Assembly (NCBI RefSeq): GCF_000745775.1
Contig: NZ_JQJY01000002.1
Coordinates: 434,001-498,000, forward strand
Reading direction: 5' to 3'
DNA from: Flavobacterium sp. ASV13
GTDB lineage: Bacteria; Bacteroidota; Bacteroidia; Flavobacteriales; Flavobacteriaceae
DNA length: 64,000 nt
Under the pieces are notes generated by a model that was given only the letters and a program-made list of their open reading frames with translations, made no database searches and was not told the origin of the DNA. This document shows positions 18,194 to 26,884 of this stretch, in pieces. The position numbers and the translations under genes are program-made. The stretch's first letter is position 1. Every line of letters starts with the position of its first letter.

Positions 18194-19255
18194 ATGAAAT
18201 TAAACATAGCCCTTTTAGCCGGAGACGGAATCGGACCAGAAGTAATAAATGAAGCTGTAAAAGTATCTGATGCTATTGCAAAAAAATTCAATCACGAAAT
18301 CACATGGACTCCTGCTTTGACTGGAGCTTGTGCAATCGACGCAGTTGGAGTTCCTTATCCAGATGAAACACACGAAATTTGTATGAAAGCCGATGCGGTT
18401 TTATTTGGAGCAATCGGACATCCAAAATATGATAACGATCCAAGTGCGCCAGTTCGTCCAGAACAAGGTTTATTGTTGATGCGTAAAAAATTAGGATTGT
18501 TTGCTAATGTTCGCCCAACATTTACTTTCCCTTCTTTAATTGACAATTCTCCACTAAAAAGAGAAAGAATTGAAGGAACTGATTTGGTTTTCTTAAGAGA
18601 ACTAACAGGCGGAATTTACTTTGGAGAAAAAGGAAGAAAAGACGGTGGAGAAACTGCTTTTGACAATTGTGTTTACACGCGTGCAGAAGTACAACGTTTA
18701 GCTAAAAAAGGTTTTGAATTAGCTATGACTCGTTCTAAAAAATTATGTTGCGTTGATAAAGCCAACGTTTTGGAAACTTCACGTTTATGGAGAGAAACAG
18801 TTCAGGCTATGGAAAAAGATTATCCAGAAGTTACGGTTTCTTACGAATTTGTTGATGCTGTTGCCATGCGTTTAGTTCAATGGCCAAACTCTTATGATGT
18901 ATTAATTACAGAGAATTTATTTGGAGATATTTTAACTGACGAAGCTTCTGTAATTTCAGGTTCAATGGGATTAATGCCTTCTGCTTCTGTTGGAGAGCAT
19001 ACATCATTATACGAACCAATCCACGGATCTTACCCACAAGCAACGGGATTAAATATTGCAAATCCATTGGCAACAATTTTATCTGCAGCCATGATGTTCG
19101 AAGATGCTTTCGGATTAAAAGCTGAAGCTGATGCTATCAGAGCTGTTGTAAACAAATCTTTATCAGAAGGTGTTGTTACAGAAGATTTAGCTTCAAAAGG
19201 AGCAAAAGCGTATAAAACTAGCGAAGTTGGTGACTGGTTAGTTGCTAATTTGTAA
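18194..19255 (+). CDS. leuB: 3-isopropylmalate dehydrogenase
   Basis: A 353-residue member of the isocitrate/isopropylmalate dehydrogenase family. It has LLAGDGIGPEV at the N-terminus, LLMRKKLGLFANVRP with the substrate-binding arginine, ELTGGIYFGEKG, and the metal-binding ENLFGDILTDEASVISGSMG. The C-terminal HGSYPQATGLNIANP binds NAD. It oxidises and decarboxylates 3-isopropylmalate to 2-oxoisocaproate, the last specific step of leucine synthesis before transamination. It closes the operon. Confidence 0.98.
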   Translation: MKLNIALLAGDGIGPEVINEAVKVSDAIAKKFNHEITWTPALTGACAIDAVGVPYPDETHEICMKADAVLFGAIGHPKYDNDPSAPVRPEQGLLLMRKKLGLFANVRPTFTFPSLIDNSPLKRERIEGTDLVFLRELTGGIYFGEKGRKDGGETAFDNCVYTRAEVQRLAKKGFELAMTRSKKLCCVDKANVLETSRLWRETVQAMEKDYPEVTVSYEFVDAVAMRLVQWPNSYDVLITENLFGDILTDEASVISGSMGLMPSASVGEHTSLYEPIHGSYPQATGLNIANPLATILSAAMMFEDAFGLKAEADAIRAVVNKSLSEGVVTEDLASKGAKAYKTSEVGDWLVANL

Positions 19256-19269
19256 TAATAAAAGAAATC

Positions 19270-19329
19270 GTAGAGGCGCACAGCAGTGCGTCTTCTCAGT
19301 ATGTTAGACGCACTGCTGTGCGCCTCTAC
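19270..19329. repeat. Long perfect hairpin repeat after leuB
   Basis: A 24-bp perfect stem: GTAGAGGCGCACAGCAGTGC... (19270-19293) pairs with 19306-19329, leaving a 12-base loop. It is much more G+C rich than its surroundings. Such AGACGCACTGCTGTGCG elements recur in flavobacterial genomes (recalled knowledge). It could act as a transcript-stabilising or terminating hairpin. Confidence 0.8.
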
Positions 19330-19349
19330 AGAAAAATTACCGCATAAAA

Positions 19350-19379
19350 AAAAGGGATCAATTTTCATTGATCCCTTTT
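19350..19379. terminator. Bidirectional intrinsic terminator
   Basis: A 13-bp perfect stem, AAAAGGGATCAAT (19350-19362) with its complement (19367-19379), loop TTTC, and A/T tracts on both sides. It separates the convergent leuB and RRM genes. Confidence 0.85.
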
Positions 19380-19398
19380 ATATATTTAGAAAAAAATA

Positions 19399-19749
19399 TT
19401 AATATCCTCCTCTGTTACCACCACGGTCATTTCCACCACGGTTGTTTCCGTAACCTCCGCGAGAATCACCTCCACGGTTGTTATTGAAGCTTCTTCTTTC
19501 ACCTTCAGGTTTCGGTTCAGATTTATTAACAACAATTGAACGACCTTGAACAGTAGCACCGTTCAATTCATCAATTGCTTTTTGAGCTTCCGCATCGTTT
19601 GGCATCTCTACGAAACCAAAACCTTTGCTTCTTCCAGTAAATTTATCAGTGATAATTTTAACTGAATCTACTGCTCCATAAGCCTCGAAAGACTCTCTTA
19701 AATCTGCTTCCTCAATACTGAATGGAAGGCTTCCAACAAAAATGTTCAT
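19399..19749 (-). CDS. RRM-type RNA-binding protein with Gly/Arg-rich tail
   Basis: A 116-residue protein. Residues 1-80 form one RNA recognition motif: MNIFVGSLPF is RNP2 and KGFGFVEM is RNP1. The rest is a low-complexity tail of GG, RG and N repeats (NRGGDSRGGYGNNRGG). This architecture is that of small bacterial and cyanobacterial RRM proteins, which bind single-stranded RNA; the targets are unknown. It has its own promoter region. Confidence 0.93.
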   Translation of the reverse strand: MNIFVGSLPFSIEEADLRESFEAYGAVDSVKIITDKFTGRSKGFGFVEMPNDAEAQKAIDELNGATVQGRSIVVNKSEPKPEGERRSFNNNRGGDSRGGYGNNRGGNDRGGNRGGY

Positions 19750-19772
19750 ATGTACTTATTTATAATATGTAG

Positions 19773-19780
19773 CAAATGTA
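19773..19780 (-). promoter_or_regulatory. Possible -7 promoter element for the RRM gene
   Basis: The minus strand reads TACATTTG, a TAnnTTTG match, 24 bases before the ATG at 19749. The distance is the same as for the element in front of the barrel-protein gene at 6381. No clear TTG -33 element. Confidence 0.4.
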
Positions 19781-19881
19781 GTCTTATTTTTCTGTAATCT
19801 ACTATATATTAGTTTATTTATGTTTTTATTTAGATTTCAAAACCTATAACAACAAAAGCAAATAAACTTTAAACAGAAAAC

Positions 19882-20364
19882 TTAAAATAATACACTTGGG
19901 CCAATTGGAACTTTATAAAAAACACCTTCTGTAAAATTAACTTTCGGATTATCAACATCCGTAGTGTTCGAATTTATGGCAGTAAATTTAAATGTACCCG
20001 AAACAGTATTATTTTCAGCATCATAATCCGTAATTACAATTTGGCCGCTTCCTTTTTTTGTTCCAGTCGAAAAATCACTTACACGTTCTGGAAAAGTATT
20101 TGCATAAGATGCTTTTGAAACATCATTTACACCTAAAATATACGTTTTTTCTAAATTAGAAGGCACTTGTAATGTAACTTTTTCATAACCTAAGGAACCT
20201 TCAATAATTAAATTACCATTTGTAGAAAAATAAGCTTTATGAGCGACAGCTCTCCAAAAAACATTGTCTTTTAAGCCTTGAAATGCGGGATTATTAAATT
20301 TTATATCTTCAGTACAAGAAGTAACAACAAAAAGAAGCAATAAAAAATAAAAGTATTTTTTCAT
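19882..20364 (-). CDS. Small lipoprotein, DUF6252-like
   Basis: A 160-residue protein. The N-terminus (MKKYFYFLLLLFVVTSC) is a lipoprotein signal with the lipid-acceptor Cys17. The mature part begins TEDIKFNNPAFQG and holds WRAVAHKAYFSTNGNLIIEG, a pattern I associate with the DUF6252 lipoproteins of Flavobacteriia, rich in beta strands. The function is unknown. It lies alone between the RRM gene and rpsP, on the opposite strand to rpsP. Confidence 0.8.
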   Translation of the reverse strand: MKKYFYFLLLLFVVTSCTEDIKFNNPAFQGLKDNVFWRAVAHKAYFSTNGNLIIEGSLGYEKVTLQVPSNLEKTYILGVNDVSKASYANTFPERVSDFSTGTKKGSGQIVITDYDAENNTVSGTFKFTAINSNTTDVDNPKVNFTEGVFYKVPIGPSVLF

Positions 20365-20502
20365 ATTTCGTGGATTTGATGCAAAAGTATTGCATTTGAA
20401 ATAAATATCTAAAATTTCAACTCAAAAACAATAAAAAAAGGACTGAATTTCTTCTTAAAAAGAATTAATGCCTTTTAAAACGTTTAATTCATAAAAAAAT
20501 TA

Positions 20503-20510
20503 TATCTTTG
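20503..20510 (+). promoter_or_regulatory. Predicted -7 promoter element of rpsP-rimM
   Basis: TATCTTTG matches TAnnTTTG exactly, in the common TATCTTTGC form seen before strongly expressed flavobacterial genes, 50 bases before the rpsP start. A T-rich -33 region is present but no perfect TTG. Confidence 0.6.
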
Positions 20511-20559
20511 CGCCCTTAATTAACAGAGGTCGAGTACCTCAAAATTTAATCATAAGATT

Positions 20560-21129
20560 ATGTCAGTAAAAATTAGATTACAAAGACACGGTAAAAAAGG
20601 AAAACCTTTTTACTGGGTTGTAGCTGCAGATGCACGCTCAAAAAGAGATGGTAAATACTTAGAGAAAATCGGTACTTACAATCCAAACACTAACCCAGCA
20701 ACTGTTGAGTTAAACCTTGACAGCGCAGTTAAATGGTTACACAATGGTGCTCAACCAACTGATACTGCAAGAGCTATCCTTTCTTACAAAGGTGCTTTAT
20801 TGAAACACCACCTTGATGGAGGTATCCGCAAAGGAGCTTTAACTCAAGAGCAAGCAGATGCTAAATTAGCAGCTTGGTTAGAGGCTAAAGCAGGAAAAGT
20901 TGATGCTAAAAAAGATGGTTTATCAAAAGCGCAAGCTGATGCTAAAGCAAAAGCTTTAAAAGCAGAAAAAGAAGTTAACGCTAAGCGTTTAGCTGCTGCA
21001 GCTCAGGCTGAAGCTGATGCTATCGCTGCTGCATCTGCTGCTGAGGCTACTGAAGAAGTTGCTGAAGTTGAAGCTGCAACTGAAGAAGCTCCGGCTGCTG
21101 AAGAGAATAACGAAACAACTGAAGCATAA
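20560..21129 (+). CDS. rpsP: 30S ribosomal protein S16 with long Ala/Glu-rich extension
   Basis: Residues 1-85 are a normal S16 (VKIRLQRHGKKGKPFYWVVAADARSKRDG..., typical of the family). The remaining 100 or so residues form an Ala-, Lys- and Glu-rich low-complexity tail (AKAKALKAEKEVNAKRLAAA, then an acidic Glu/Ala stretch). S16 in most bacteria is 80-90 residues; extended forms are usual in Bacteroidota, so this is not a fusion error. The tail is probably a charged helix on the ribosome surface. It is in operon with rimM, 15 bases downstream. Confidence 0.96.
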   Translation: MSVKIRLQRHGKKGKPFYWVVAADARSKRDGKYLEKIGTYNPNTNPATVELNLDSAVKWLHNGAQPTDTARAILSYKGALLKHHLDGGIRKGALTQEQADAKLAAWLEAKAGKVDAKKDGLSKAQADAKAKALKAEKEVNAKRLAAAAQAEADAIAAASAAEATEEVAEVEAATEEAPAAEENNETTEA

Positions 21130-21144
21130 TTTTACTTAGCGATA

Positions 21145-21669
21145 ATGCGTAAAGAAGAATGTTTTTATTTAGGTAAAATCGCTAAAAAATTTAGTTTCAA
21201 AGGTGAAGTTCTGATCTATTTAGACACAGACGAACCTGAGTTATACGAAAATCTGGAATCAGTGTTTGTTGAACACAACAAACACTTGGTTCCTTTTTTT
21301 ATTGAAACAAGCTCTTTACACAAAGGCGACTTTTTAAGAGTTCGTTTTGAAGATGTAAATTCTGAAGAAGATGCAGACGCCTTAGTTGGCAACTCCGTTT
21401 ATCTTCCTTTAACAATGTTACCAAAACTTACAGGTAACAAATTTTATTTCCACGAAGTTATTGGTTTTGAAATCGAAGACCAACGCCTAGGTGTTTTTGG
21501 AAAAATAACTTCTATAAATGACTCATCTGCGCAACCACTTTTTGAAGTTTTAAACGGTGACGTAGAAATTTTAGTTCCAATGATTGACCATTTCTTGGTG
21601 AAAATTGACCGAGAAAACAAAAAAGTAATCATGAACCTTCCTGAAGGTCTTGTGGAAATGTACCTATAA
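21145..21669 (+). CDS. rimM: Ribosome maturation factor RimM
   Basis: A 174-residue protein with the N-terminal RimM beta-barrel (CFYLGKIAKKFSFKGEVLIYLDTDEPELYENLESVFVE is the usual start) and a C-terminal PRC-barrel (FYFHEVIGFEIEDQ..., ending VIMNLPEGLVEMYL). It assists assembly of the 30S head and binds S19. The rpsP-rimM order is conserved in many bacteria and supports the call. Confidence 0.96.
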   Translation: MRKEECFYLGKIAKKFSFKGEVLIYLDTDEPELYENLESVFVEHNKHLVPFFIETSSLHKGDFLRVRFEDVNSEEDADALVGNSVYLPLTMLPKLTGNKFYFHEVIGFEIEDQRLGVFGKITSINDSSAQPLFEVLNGDVEILVPMIDHFLVKIDRENKKVIMNLPEGLVEMYL

Positions 21670-21753
21670 AAAGTTTATTTGTTTAATCGGTTAATTGTTT
21701 AATCGAAAAATGAACTTTCTTATTAAAATCTTTCTTTATAAATTATAAATCAA

Positions 21754-22461
21754 ATGTTTCAGTTCAAACAATTCTCTATTAACCAAGATCGTTGTGCAAT
21801 GAAAGTTGGCACTGATGGCGTTTTATTAGGTTCTTGGTCTCCAATTCATCATAATCCGTTTAGTGTTTTAGATATTGGTTCAGGAACTGGAATTATTGCT
21901 TTGATGCTTGCACAAAGATGCAATGCTGAACAAATTGATGCTCTTGAAATTGATGAAGACGCTTACGAACAAGCCGTTGAAAATTTCGAAAATTCTCCTT
22001 GGGGTGATCGCTTATTTTGTTTTCATGCTGGTTTAGATGAATTTATTGAAGAACCGGAAGACGAATATGACCTGATTGTTTCCAATCCGCCATTTTATGC
22101 TGAAGATTATAAGACAGAAAATGAACAACGTGATTTAGCAAGATTTCAAGACGCAATGCCTTTTGAAGAAATTGTTGAAGCTGCTGATTTATTACTTTCA
22201 GAAAATGGAATTTTAGCAATCATTATTCCTTTTAAAGAAGAAGAAAAATTTATCGCTCTAGCTAAAGAATCAGAATTGTTTCCAATAAAAATTACTCGCG
22301 TAAAAGGAACTCCAAAATCAGAAATCAAACGCAGTTTATTGGCTTTTAGCCGAAATGAAATTTCTGAAATTGAAATCGATGAATTAGTTATCGAAATCGA
22401 CAGACATGTTTATACACCTGAATATATTGAGTTGACTAAAGATTTTTATTTAAAATTTTAA
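21754..22461 (+). CDS. tRNA1(Val) adenine-37 N6-methyltransferase (TrmN6-like)
   Basis: A 235-residue SAM-dependent methyltransferase. It opens with FQFKQFSINQDRCAMKVGTDGVLLG, characteristic of the YfiC/TrmN6 group, followed by motif I LDIGSGTGIIALMLAQ and the N6-adenine motif VSNPPFY. It probably methylates A37 of tRNA-Val(UAC). The stop codon overlaps the stop of the convergent HlyD gene by four bases, in a shared TTTAAA. Confidence 0.9.
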   Translation: MFQFKQFSINQDRCAMKVGTDGVLLGSWSPIHHNPFSVLDIGSGTGIIALMLAQRCNAEQIDALEIDEDAYEQAVENFENSPWGDRLFCFHAGLDEFIEEPEDEYDLIVSNPPFYAEDYKTENEQRDLARFQDAMPFEEIVEAADLLLSENGILAIIIPFKEEEKFIALAKESELFPIKITRVKGTPKSEIKRSLLAFSRNEISEIEIDELVIEIDRHVYTPEYIELTKDFYLKF

Positions 22462-23753
22462 ACCTGCTCAAATATATTTTTGAACTGATATAATATTCTT
22501 TCGATTAATCTTAAATCTTCTGTTACGATTTCAGCTCCTCCTTTCATTTCTTGCTGAAATATAATCTGCTTTTTATATGAAGTTTCGAGTCCGTTTGGCA
22601 AAGCAACATCAAGCAGTAAATTTCCATCTTTGTCCGGCACAAGCGAAATATTTTTAATTTCTCCTTTTAAAACTCCAAATTCGCGATCAGGATAATTTGC
22701 CAGACGAATATTTACGCGCTGTCCAACTTTTATTTTTCCCGAATTCAAGGCTGGTGCTTTTACTTTTCCGATAAAACCATTTTTTGCATCAGGAATAATC
22801 GAAAACACATTATCGCCCACATTAATTGTTTGGCTTTCATTCCAAACCTGCAAAAAAGTAACCACACCGCTTATAGATGATTTCAGTGTATAAGCCAGCT
22901 CCCAATCTTTGATGACTTTTTTTAGCTGATAAAAAGATTGTGCCACATTACGTCCTAAGTTCACTTCTTCCTTAGTTCCGCTTATCTGAGACGTCTGACT
23001 CAATTTTGTATTATCAATCAAAGCCGATTTCAACTGCGAAATCGAAGATAAAAGTCCCTTGTAACTTTTCTGGGCTTGTAAGTAACCTAATTTTTTTGCT
23101 TCCATTTCCTGCGCCGAAATGATTCCTTTATTGAATAAGGTTTCAAAACGGGCTATTTCATTCTTTTGAAGCTGCAATTCGCTTTCATTAATTATTTTTT
23201 GCTGTTGAAGAATCTCAAGTCTTTCCTTGATTTGGATTTTTTCAGAAACCTGTGCTCTGTTTTCGACTTCAAAAGGCTTAAGGTTTTCATTCAGCTTCTC
23301 TGCTTCGTAATCCTTTTGAAAAACACCAAAAGCGCTTTCAATTTCGCCAAGCTGAACATTTTTCAATAAAGCAAATGGAAATTCCTTATTTGAATCATTA
23401 ATATTATAATTATCGACAATGCCTTTTAGTAAAAAAACATCTTTGTAATTTGCCGTGTTCTCAATAATGGCAAGAGTTGTGTTTTTAGCAACTAAGGCCT
23501 TATTTTTGACCAAAATAGCTTCAATACGACCAGATGACTTCGAAACAATTTTCTCTGGCGGAATATTAGTCGTAATTATGATTTCGGTATTTACTACATC
23601 TGGGTATTTTACAAACCAGGAAACAAAAAACAACATCAGTATGATTGCAAAAATGAGAACCGTCCCCCATCTGATCATCCAGTGTGGTACTTTAGTGAGA
23701 ATGTCCTGAACTTCCTCGCTCCTTAATTCTATTGCATTATAATCTTCTGCCAT
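22458..23753 (-). CDS. HlyD-type periplasmic adaptor of a peptide exporter
   Basis: A 431-residue membrane fusion protein. One transmembrane helix near residues 30-50 (TVLIFAIILMLFFVSWFV) is followed by a lipoyl half (IVSKSSGRIEAILVKN), a long coiled coil (about 130-250), the second lipoyl half (SSISGVVTFLQVW) and a beta-barrel (VGQRVNIRLANYPDREFG). It bridges the inner-membrane exporter to an outer-membrane channel. It lies 3 bases after the C39-ABC gene and is surely cotranscribed with it. A TolC-like partner is not in the window. Confidence 0.94.
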   Translation of the reverse strand: MAEDYNAIELRSEEVQDILTKVPHWMIRWGTVLIFAIILMLFFVSWFVKYPDVVNTEIIITTNIPPEKIVSKSSGRIEAILVKNKALVAKNTTLAIIENTANYKDVFLLKGIVDNYNINDSNKEFPFALLKNVQLGEIESAFGVFQKDYEAEKLNENLKPFEVENRAQVSEKIQIKERLEILQQQKIINESELQLQKNEIARFETLFNKGIISAQEMEAKKLGYLQAQKSYKGLLSSISQLKSALIDNTKLSQTSQISGTKEEVNLGRNVAQSFYQLKKVIKDWELAYTLKSSISGVVTFLQVWNESQTINVGDNVFSIIPDAKNGFIGKVKAPALNSGKIKVGQRVNIRLANYPDREFGVLKGEIKNISLVPDKDGNLLLDVALPNGLETSYKKQIIFQQEMKGGAEIVTEDLRLIERILYQFKNIFEQV

Positions 23754-23756
23754 AAT

Positions 23757-25949
23757 TTAATTCCCTAATTGCAGTTGGTTTTTAACTAATTCAAAATAAT
23801 TTCCTTTTTGCTCGACAAGCGCAGAGTGATTTCCTATTTCAATGATTTTTCCTTTATCTAAAACTACAATCTGATCTGCGTTCATCACTGTACTTAATCG
23901 GTGTGCGATGACAATAACGGTTTTATTTTTAAAGAAAATATCTAATTTTTCCATAATCTCTTTTTCATTATTAGCATCCAGAGCTGAAGTTGCTTCATCG
24001 AAAAACAGTATTTCTGGATTTTTATAAACCGCCCTCGCAATGAGCAAACGCTGTTTTTGTCCCGTGCTCATTCCTGTCCCTTCTGCACCAATTTTTGTGT
24101 TGTATCCAAGAGGAAGTTCGCTCACATATTCTTTAATATTAGCTACATCTGCAGCATAAAGCAAGCGTTGTTTATCAATTTTATCAACACCGATAGCAAT
24201 ATTATTGGCAATTGTATCACTAAAAATAAAGCCTTCTTGCATGACTGCTCCTATATTTGAGCGCCACGCTTTTTGAGAAATATTCCTCAATTGAGCATTA
24301 CCAATTGTAATTTCTCCTTTTTCAGGTTCATAAAATTTCAAAAGAAGCTTCATTAAAGTTGTCTTTCCACTACCACTGGTTCCCACAATCGCCGTTACTT
24401 TATTGGCCGGAATTGTCAGGTTCAAATCTTTCAAAACAGGAACATCTGATCCTAAATAGCGATAATTGAGATCCTTGATGTTAATATCACCATCATACGG
24501 AACATCGTTTGATTGATGATGTTCCTGTTGGGTTTCATCTTCTTTTTCATGAATTTCAGACAATCTTGCTAAAGATATTTTAGCATCCTGAAGTTCTCTC
24601 ACAAATTCAATAAGCTGTGTAATTGGTCCATTCAAACTACCAACAATTGAACTGATTGCTAGCATCATTCCTAATGTTATTGAGCCGTCGATCACCAATT
24701 TAGCCGAAAGAAAGATGATAAAAATATTTTTCAATTCATTAATTACCGATGAACCAATAGTTTGCGTTTGCTCTAAAATCAATCCTTTTATCGAAACCCT
24801 AAATAATCTTGCCTGCACATACTCCCAACCCCAGCGTTTTTGCTTCTCGGCATTGTGAAGTTTGATTTCCTGCATCCCATTAATAAGTTCCATTACTTTG
24901 CTTTGTTCCTGAGAAACTTCTGCAAAACGTTTGTAATCTAAAATTTCTCTTCTTTTCAAGAAAAGTGTAATCCAGCCAAAATAAAGAATACTTCCAGCAA
25001 AAAAGACTAAAAAAATCTGCCAATTGAAATACGCCAAAACTGCACCTAAAACAAACATATTTATAACCGAAAATAAAACACTCAGAGAAGATGTAGTAAG
25101 AATTTTTTCGATTCGGCGATGATCATTAATGCGTTGCATGATATCTCCCGTCATTCTTACGTCAAAAAATGAAATTGGAAGATTCATCAACTTGATGAAA
25201 AAATCTGAAATTAGCGAAATATTGATTCTAGTGGAAAGATGCAACAATATCCAGCTTCTAATGAGTTCCAGACCTGTTCTTCCGGCAAAAAGAAACAATT
25301 GCGCAAAAAGAATCAGGTAAATAAAATGAAGATTTTGATTTTGTATCCCGACATCAACAATACTTTGTGTCAAAAAAGGCACAATTGCCATTATCATACT
25401 GCTTGCCAGCAATCCGATGCTCAACTGTATCAAATACGATTTATAACGCAAAACATATTGCGACAGCAAACTAAAACCTAAGCCTTTATTGTCTTCTTTA
25501 TCAAATTCAGATTGAAAGAATTTTGGAGTTGCTTCCATCAATAAGGCAATTCCTTCACTGGTAGAATCATCAGCATTGTTGCCGATCCAGAATTTTAAGA
25601 AATCCTCTTTGTTGTATTCAATCACGCCAAAAGCAGGATCTGAAATATAATAAATTCCTTTTTTTATTTTATATAGTACAACATAGTGGTTTTTATTCCA
25701 ATGCAAAATAGCAGGCAACGGCGCTTCATCTAATTTTTCAGCACTTAATTTTACGCCCAATGTTCGAAAACCAATTTTCTCGGCGGCATCACTCAAAAAA
25801 AGCAAATTGCTTCCTTCACGAGTTGTTTCGCTGCTGTCGCGCAACTCCTGAATATTGATTGTTTTTCCGTAATGTTTAGCTATTATTTTTAAACATGTAG
25901 GACCGCAATCTTTAACGTCGGCCTGTTTATAATTGGGGAATTTTTTCAA
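23757..25949 (-). CDS. Peptidase-containing ABC transporter (C39 / bacteriocin type)
   Basis: A 730-residue PCAT. The C39 peptidase at 1-140 has Gln9, Cys15 in KDCGPTCL, His88 in NKNHYVVLY and Asp104 in ISDPAFG, so it is catalytically complete. Six membrane helices follow (about 165-440). The ATPase has Walker A GTSGSGKTT near 520, signature STGQKQRLL and Walker B ILFFDEATSALD near 647. The enzyme would cut GG leaders and export the core peptides. The start is a TTG at 25949; no ATG fits upstream of the conserved N-terminus. The nearby GG precursors are its likely substrates. Confidence 0.96.
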   Translation of the reverse strand: MKKFPNYKQADVKDCGPTCLKIIAKHYGKTINIQELRDSSETTREGSNLLFLSDAAEKIGFRTLGVKLSAEKLDEAPLPAILHWNKNHYVVLYKIKKGIYYISDPAFGVIEYNKEDFLKFWIGNNADDSTSEGIALLMEATPKFFQSEFDKEDNKGLGFSLLSQYVLRYKSYLIQLSIGLLASSMIMAIVPFLTQSIVDVGIQNQNLHFIYLILFAQLFLFAGRTGLELIRSWILLHLSTRINISLISDFFIKLMNLPISFFDVRMTGDIMQRINDHRRIEKILTTSSLSVLFSVINMFVLGAVLAYFNWQIFLVFFAGSILYFGWITLFLKRREILDYKRFAEVSQEQSKVMELINGMQEIKLHNAEKQKRWGWEYVQARLFRVSIKGLILEQTQTIGSSVINELKNIFIIFLSAKLVIDGSITLGMMLAISSIVGSLNGPITQLIEFVRELQDAKISLARLSEIHEKEDETQQEHHQSNDVPYDGDINIKDLNYRYLGSDVPVLKDLNLTIPANKVTAIVGTSGSGKTTLMKLLLKFYEPEKGEITIGNAQLRNISQKAWRSNIGAVMQEGFIFSDTIANNIAIGVDKIDKQRLLYAADVANIKEYVSELPLGYNTKIGAEGTGMSTGQKQRLLIARAVYKNPEILFFDEATSALDANNEKEIMEKLDIFFKNKTVIVIAHRLSTVMNADQIVVLDKGKIIEIGNHSALVEQKGNYFELVKNQLQLGN

Positions 25950-26117
25950 TTCTAGTATTTGAGTTTGTTTATAGCAATATTATACAAAAATTCTTAAAAA
26001 AAAATAAAAAGCAACGACTAAATTATATTGATTTGCTTCGAAATAATTAAAGTTTTTATTTTCTTAAAACTCTTTTACAAAATAGATTTATTTATTGATT
26101 TAAATTATAAAAACAAA

Positions 26118-26147
26118 AAAGCTTTGCTAAATAAATAGCAAAGCTTT
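26118..26147 (-). terminator. Intrinsic terminator after the precursor cluster
   Basis: A 12-bp perfect stem (AAAGCTTTGCTA 26118-26129 with TAGCAAAGCTTT 26136-26147); on the minus strand it is followed by a T-rich tract. It lies between the last precursor gene and the exporter genes, so the exporter may have its own promoter or depend on read-through. Confidence 0.75.
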
Positions 26148-26169
26148 CTAGTATTATTTAGTATAAAAT

Positions 26170-26364
26170 CTAAGAGTCTGCTGGGCATTTTTGATCAATA
26201 ATATCAGCGCAATTTTGGCCTTCACTAGTATGTATAATTGCTAAAGGAATCTGCGATCCTGGACAATAACAAACTACAATACCTGGATCTCCTCCTCCAA
26301 TTATATTTTTTCTTTCATTAATACTTAAAATTTCAATCCCGGCTAAACTTTTTAATTTTTTCAT
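26170..26364 (-). CDS. GG-leader peptide precursor, four core cysteines
   Basis: A 64-residue precursor. The leader MKKLKSLAGIEILSINERKN ends in IIGGG, the double-glycine type cut by C39 exporters. The core (about 39 residues, DPGIVVCYCPG...) has four cysteines, two as CxC, and is otherwise hydrophobic. It is the last and nearest precursor to the exporter gene and the only one with three glycines at the site. The core sequence is not one I recognise. Confidence 0.85.
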   Translation of the reverse strand: MKKLKSLAGIEILSINERKNIIGGGDPGIVVCYCPGSQIPLAIIHTSEGQNCADIIDQKCPADS

Positions 26365-26514
26365 AATTGATTTTTGTTTGATTTTTAATAGGTTAATTCA
26401 TTTTGAACAATGTAATTGTATTTACTTTTTCTTAGATTTTTAAAAATTTGCCAAAATTTAAAACAATGTCAAAAAGACATCTTTATTTTAACAAGTTCAC
26501 TTTATCTAAAATGC

Positions 26515-26697
26515 TTATTCACATGGTTCGTTAGGATCTGTCACGCAAATCCAATAAGCTGGCGAAGTTGCTGTTCTCGGACATCTTTTAGCAGTAGTGT
26601 TTGGTTCGCAAACCGGTGCGTTACCACCTTTAAGTCCTAGTTGCTCTTCTTTACTTAATTCAGTAGCTCCATGTAATTCAAAAATTTTCTTTAACAT
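26515..26697 (-). CDS. GG-leader peptide precursor, four core cysteines
   Basis: A 60-residue precursor. The leader MLKKIFELHGATELSKEEQLGLKGG is a close relative of those at 27059 and 27650, with the LSKEEQ block before GG. The core NAPVCEPNTTAKRCPRTATS... contains four cysteines and ends NEPCE. The start ATG is shared in position with the paralogues. About 30 bases upstream lies a sequence module repeated before the 27650 gene. Confidence 0.87.
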   Translation of the reverse strand: MLKKIFELHGATELSKEEQLGLKGGNAPVCEPNTTAKRCPRTATSPAYWICVTDPNEPCE

Positions 26698-26725
26698 AAT
26701 GTGGCTTTTTTGGGTTTTGTTAATG

Positions 26726-26761
26726 CTTCAATCCTTTTAAGACATTTGAAGCTTCTGTCTT
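26726..26761 (-). repeat. Upstream module, copy A
   Basis: GCTTCAATCCTTTTAAGACA followed by TTTGAAGCTTCTGTCT is a near copy of the sequence at 27815-27850. Both sit about 30 bases before a precursor start (26697 and 27784). Each contains an inverted pair CTTCAA/TTGAAG. It is either a leftover of a gene-cassette duplication or a shared regulatory element. Confidence 0.65.
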
Positions 26762-26884
26762 TTCTTTTAAATCGTATTTCAGATAAGATAATTTTAAAAA
26801 AAAAAGCAGCTAGAAATGTTTTTCTTACTGCTCAAAGTATTTCAATTATTCGATAATTTTAATTTCTCTAGGATCTGCCACTGG

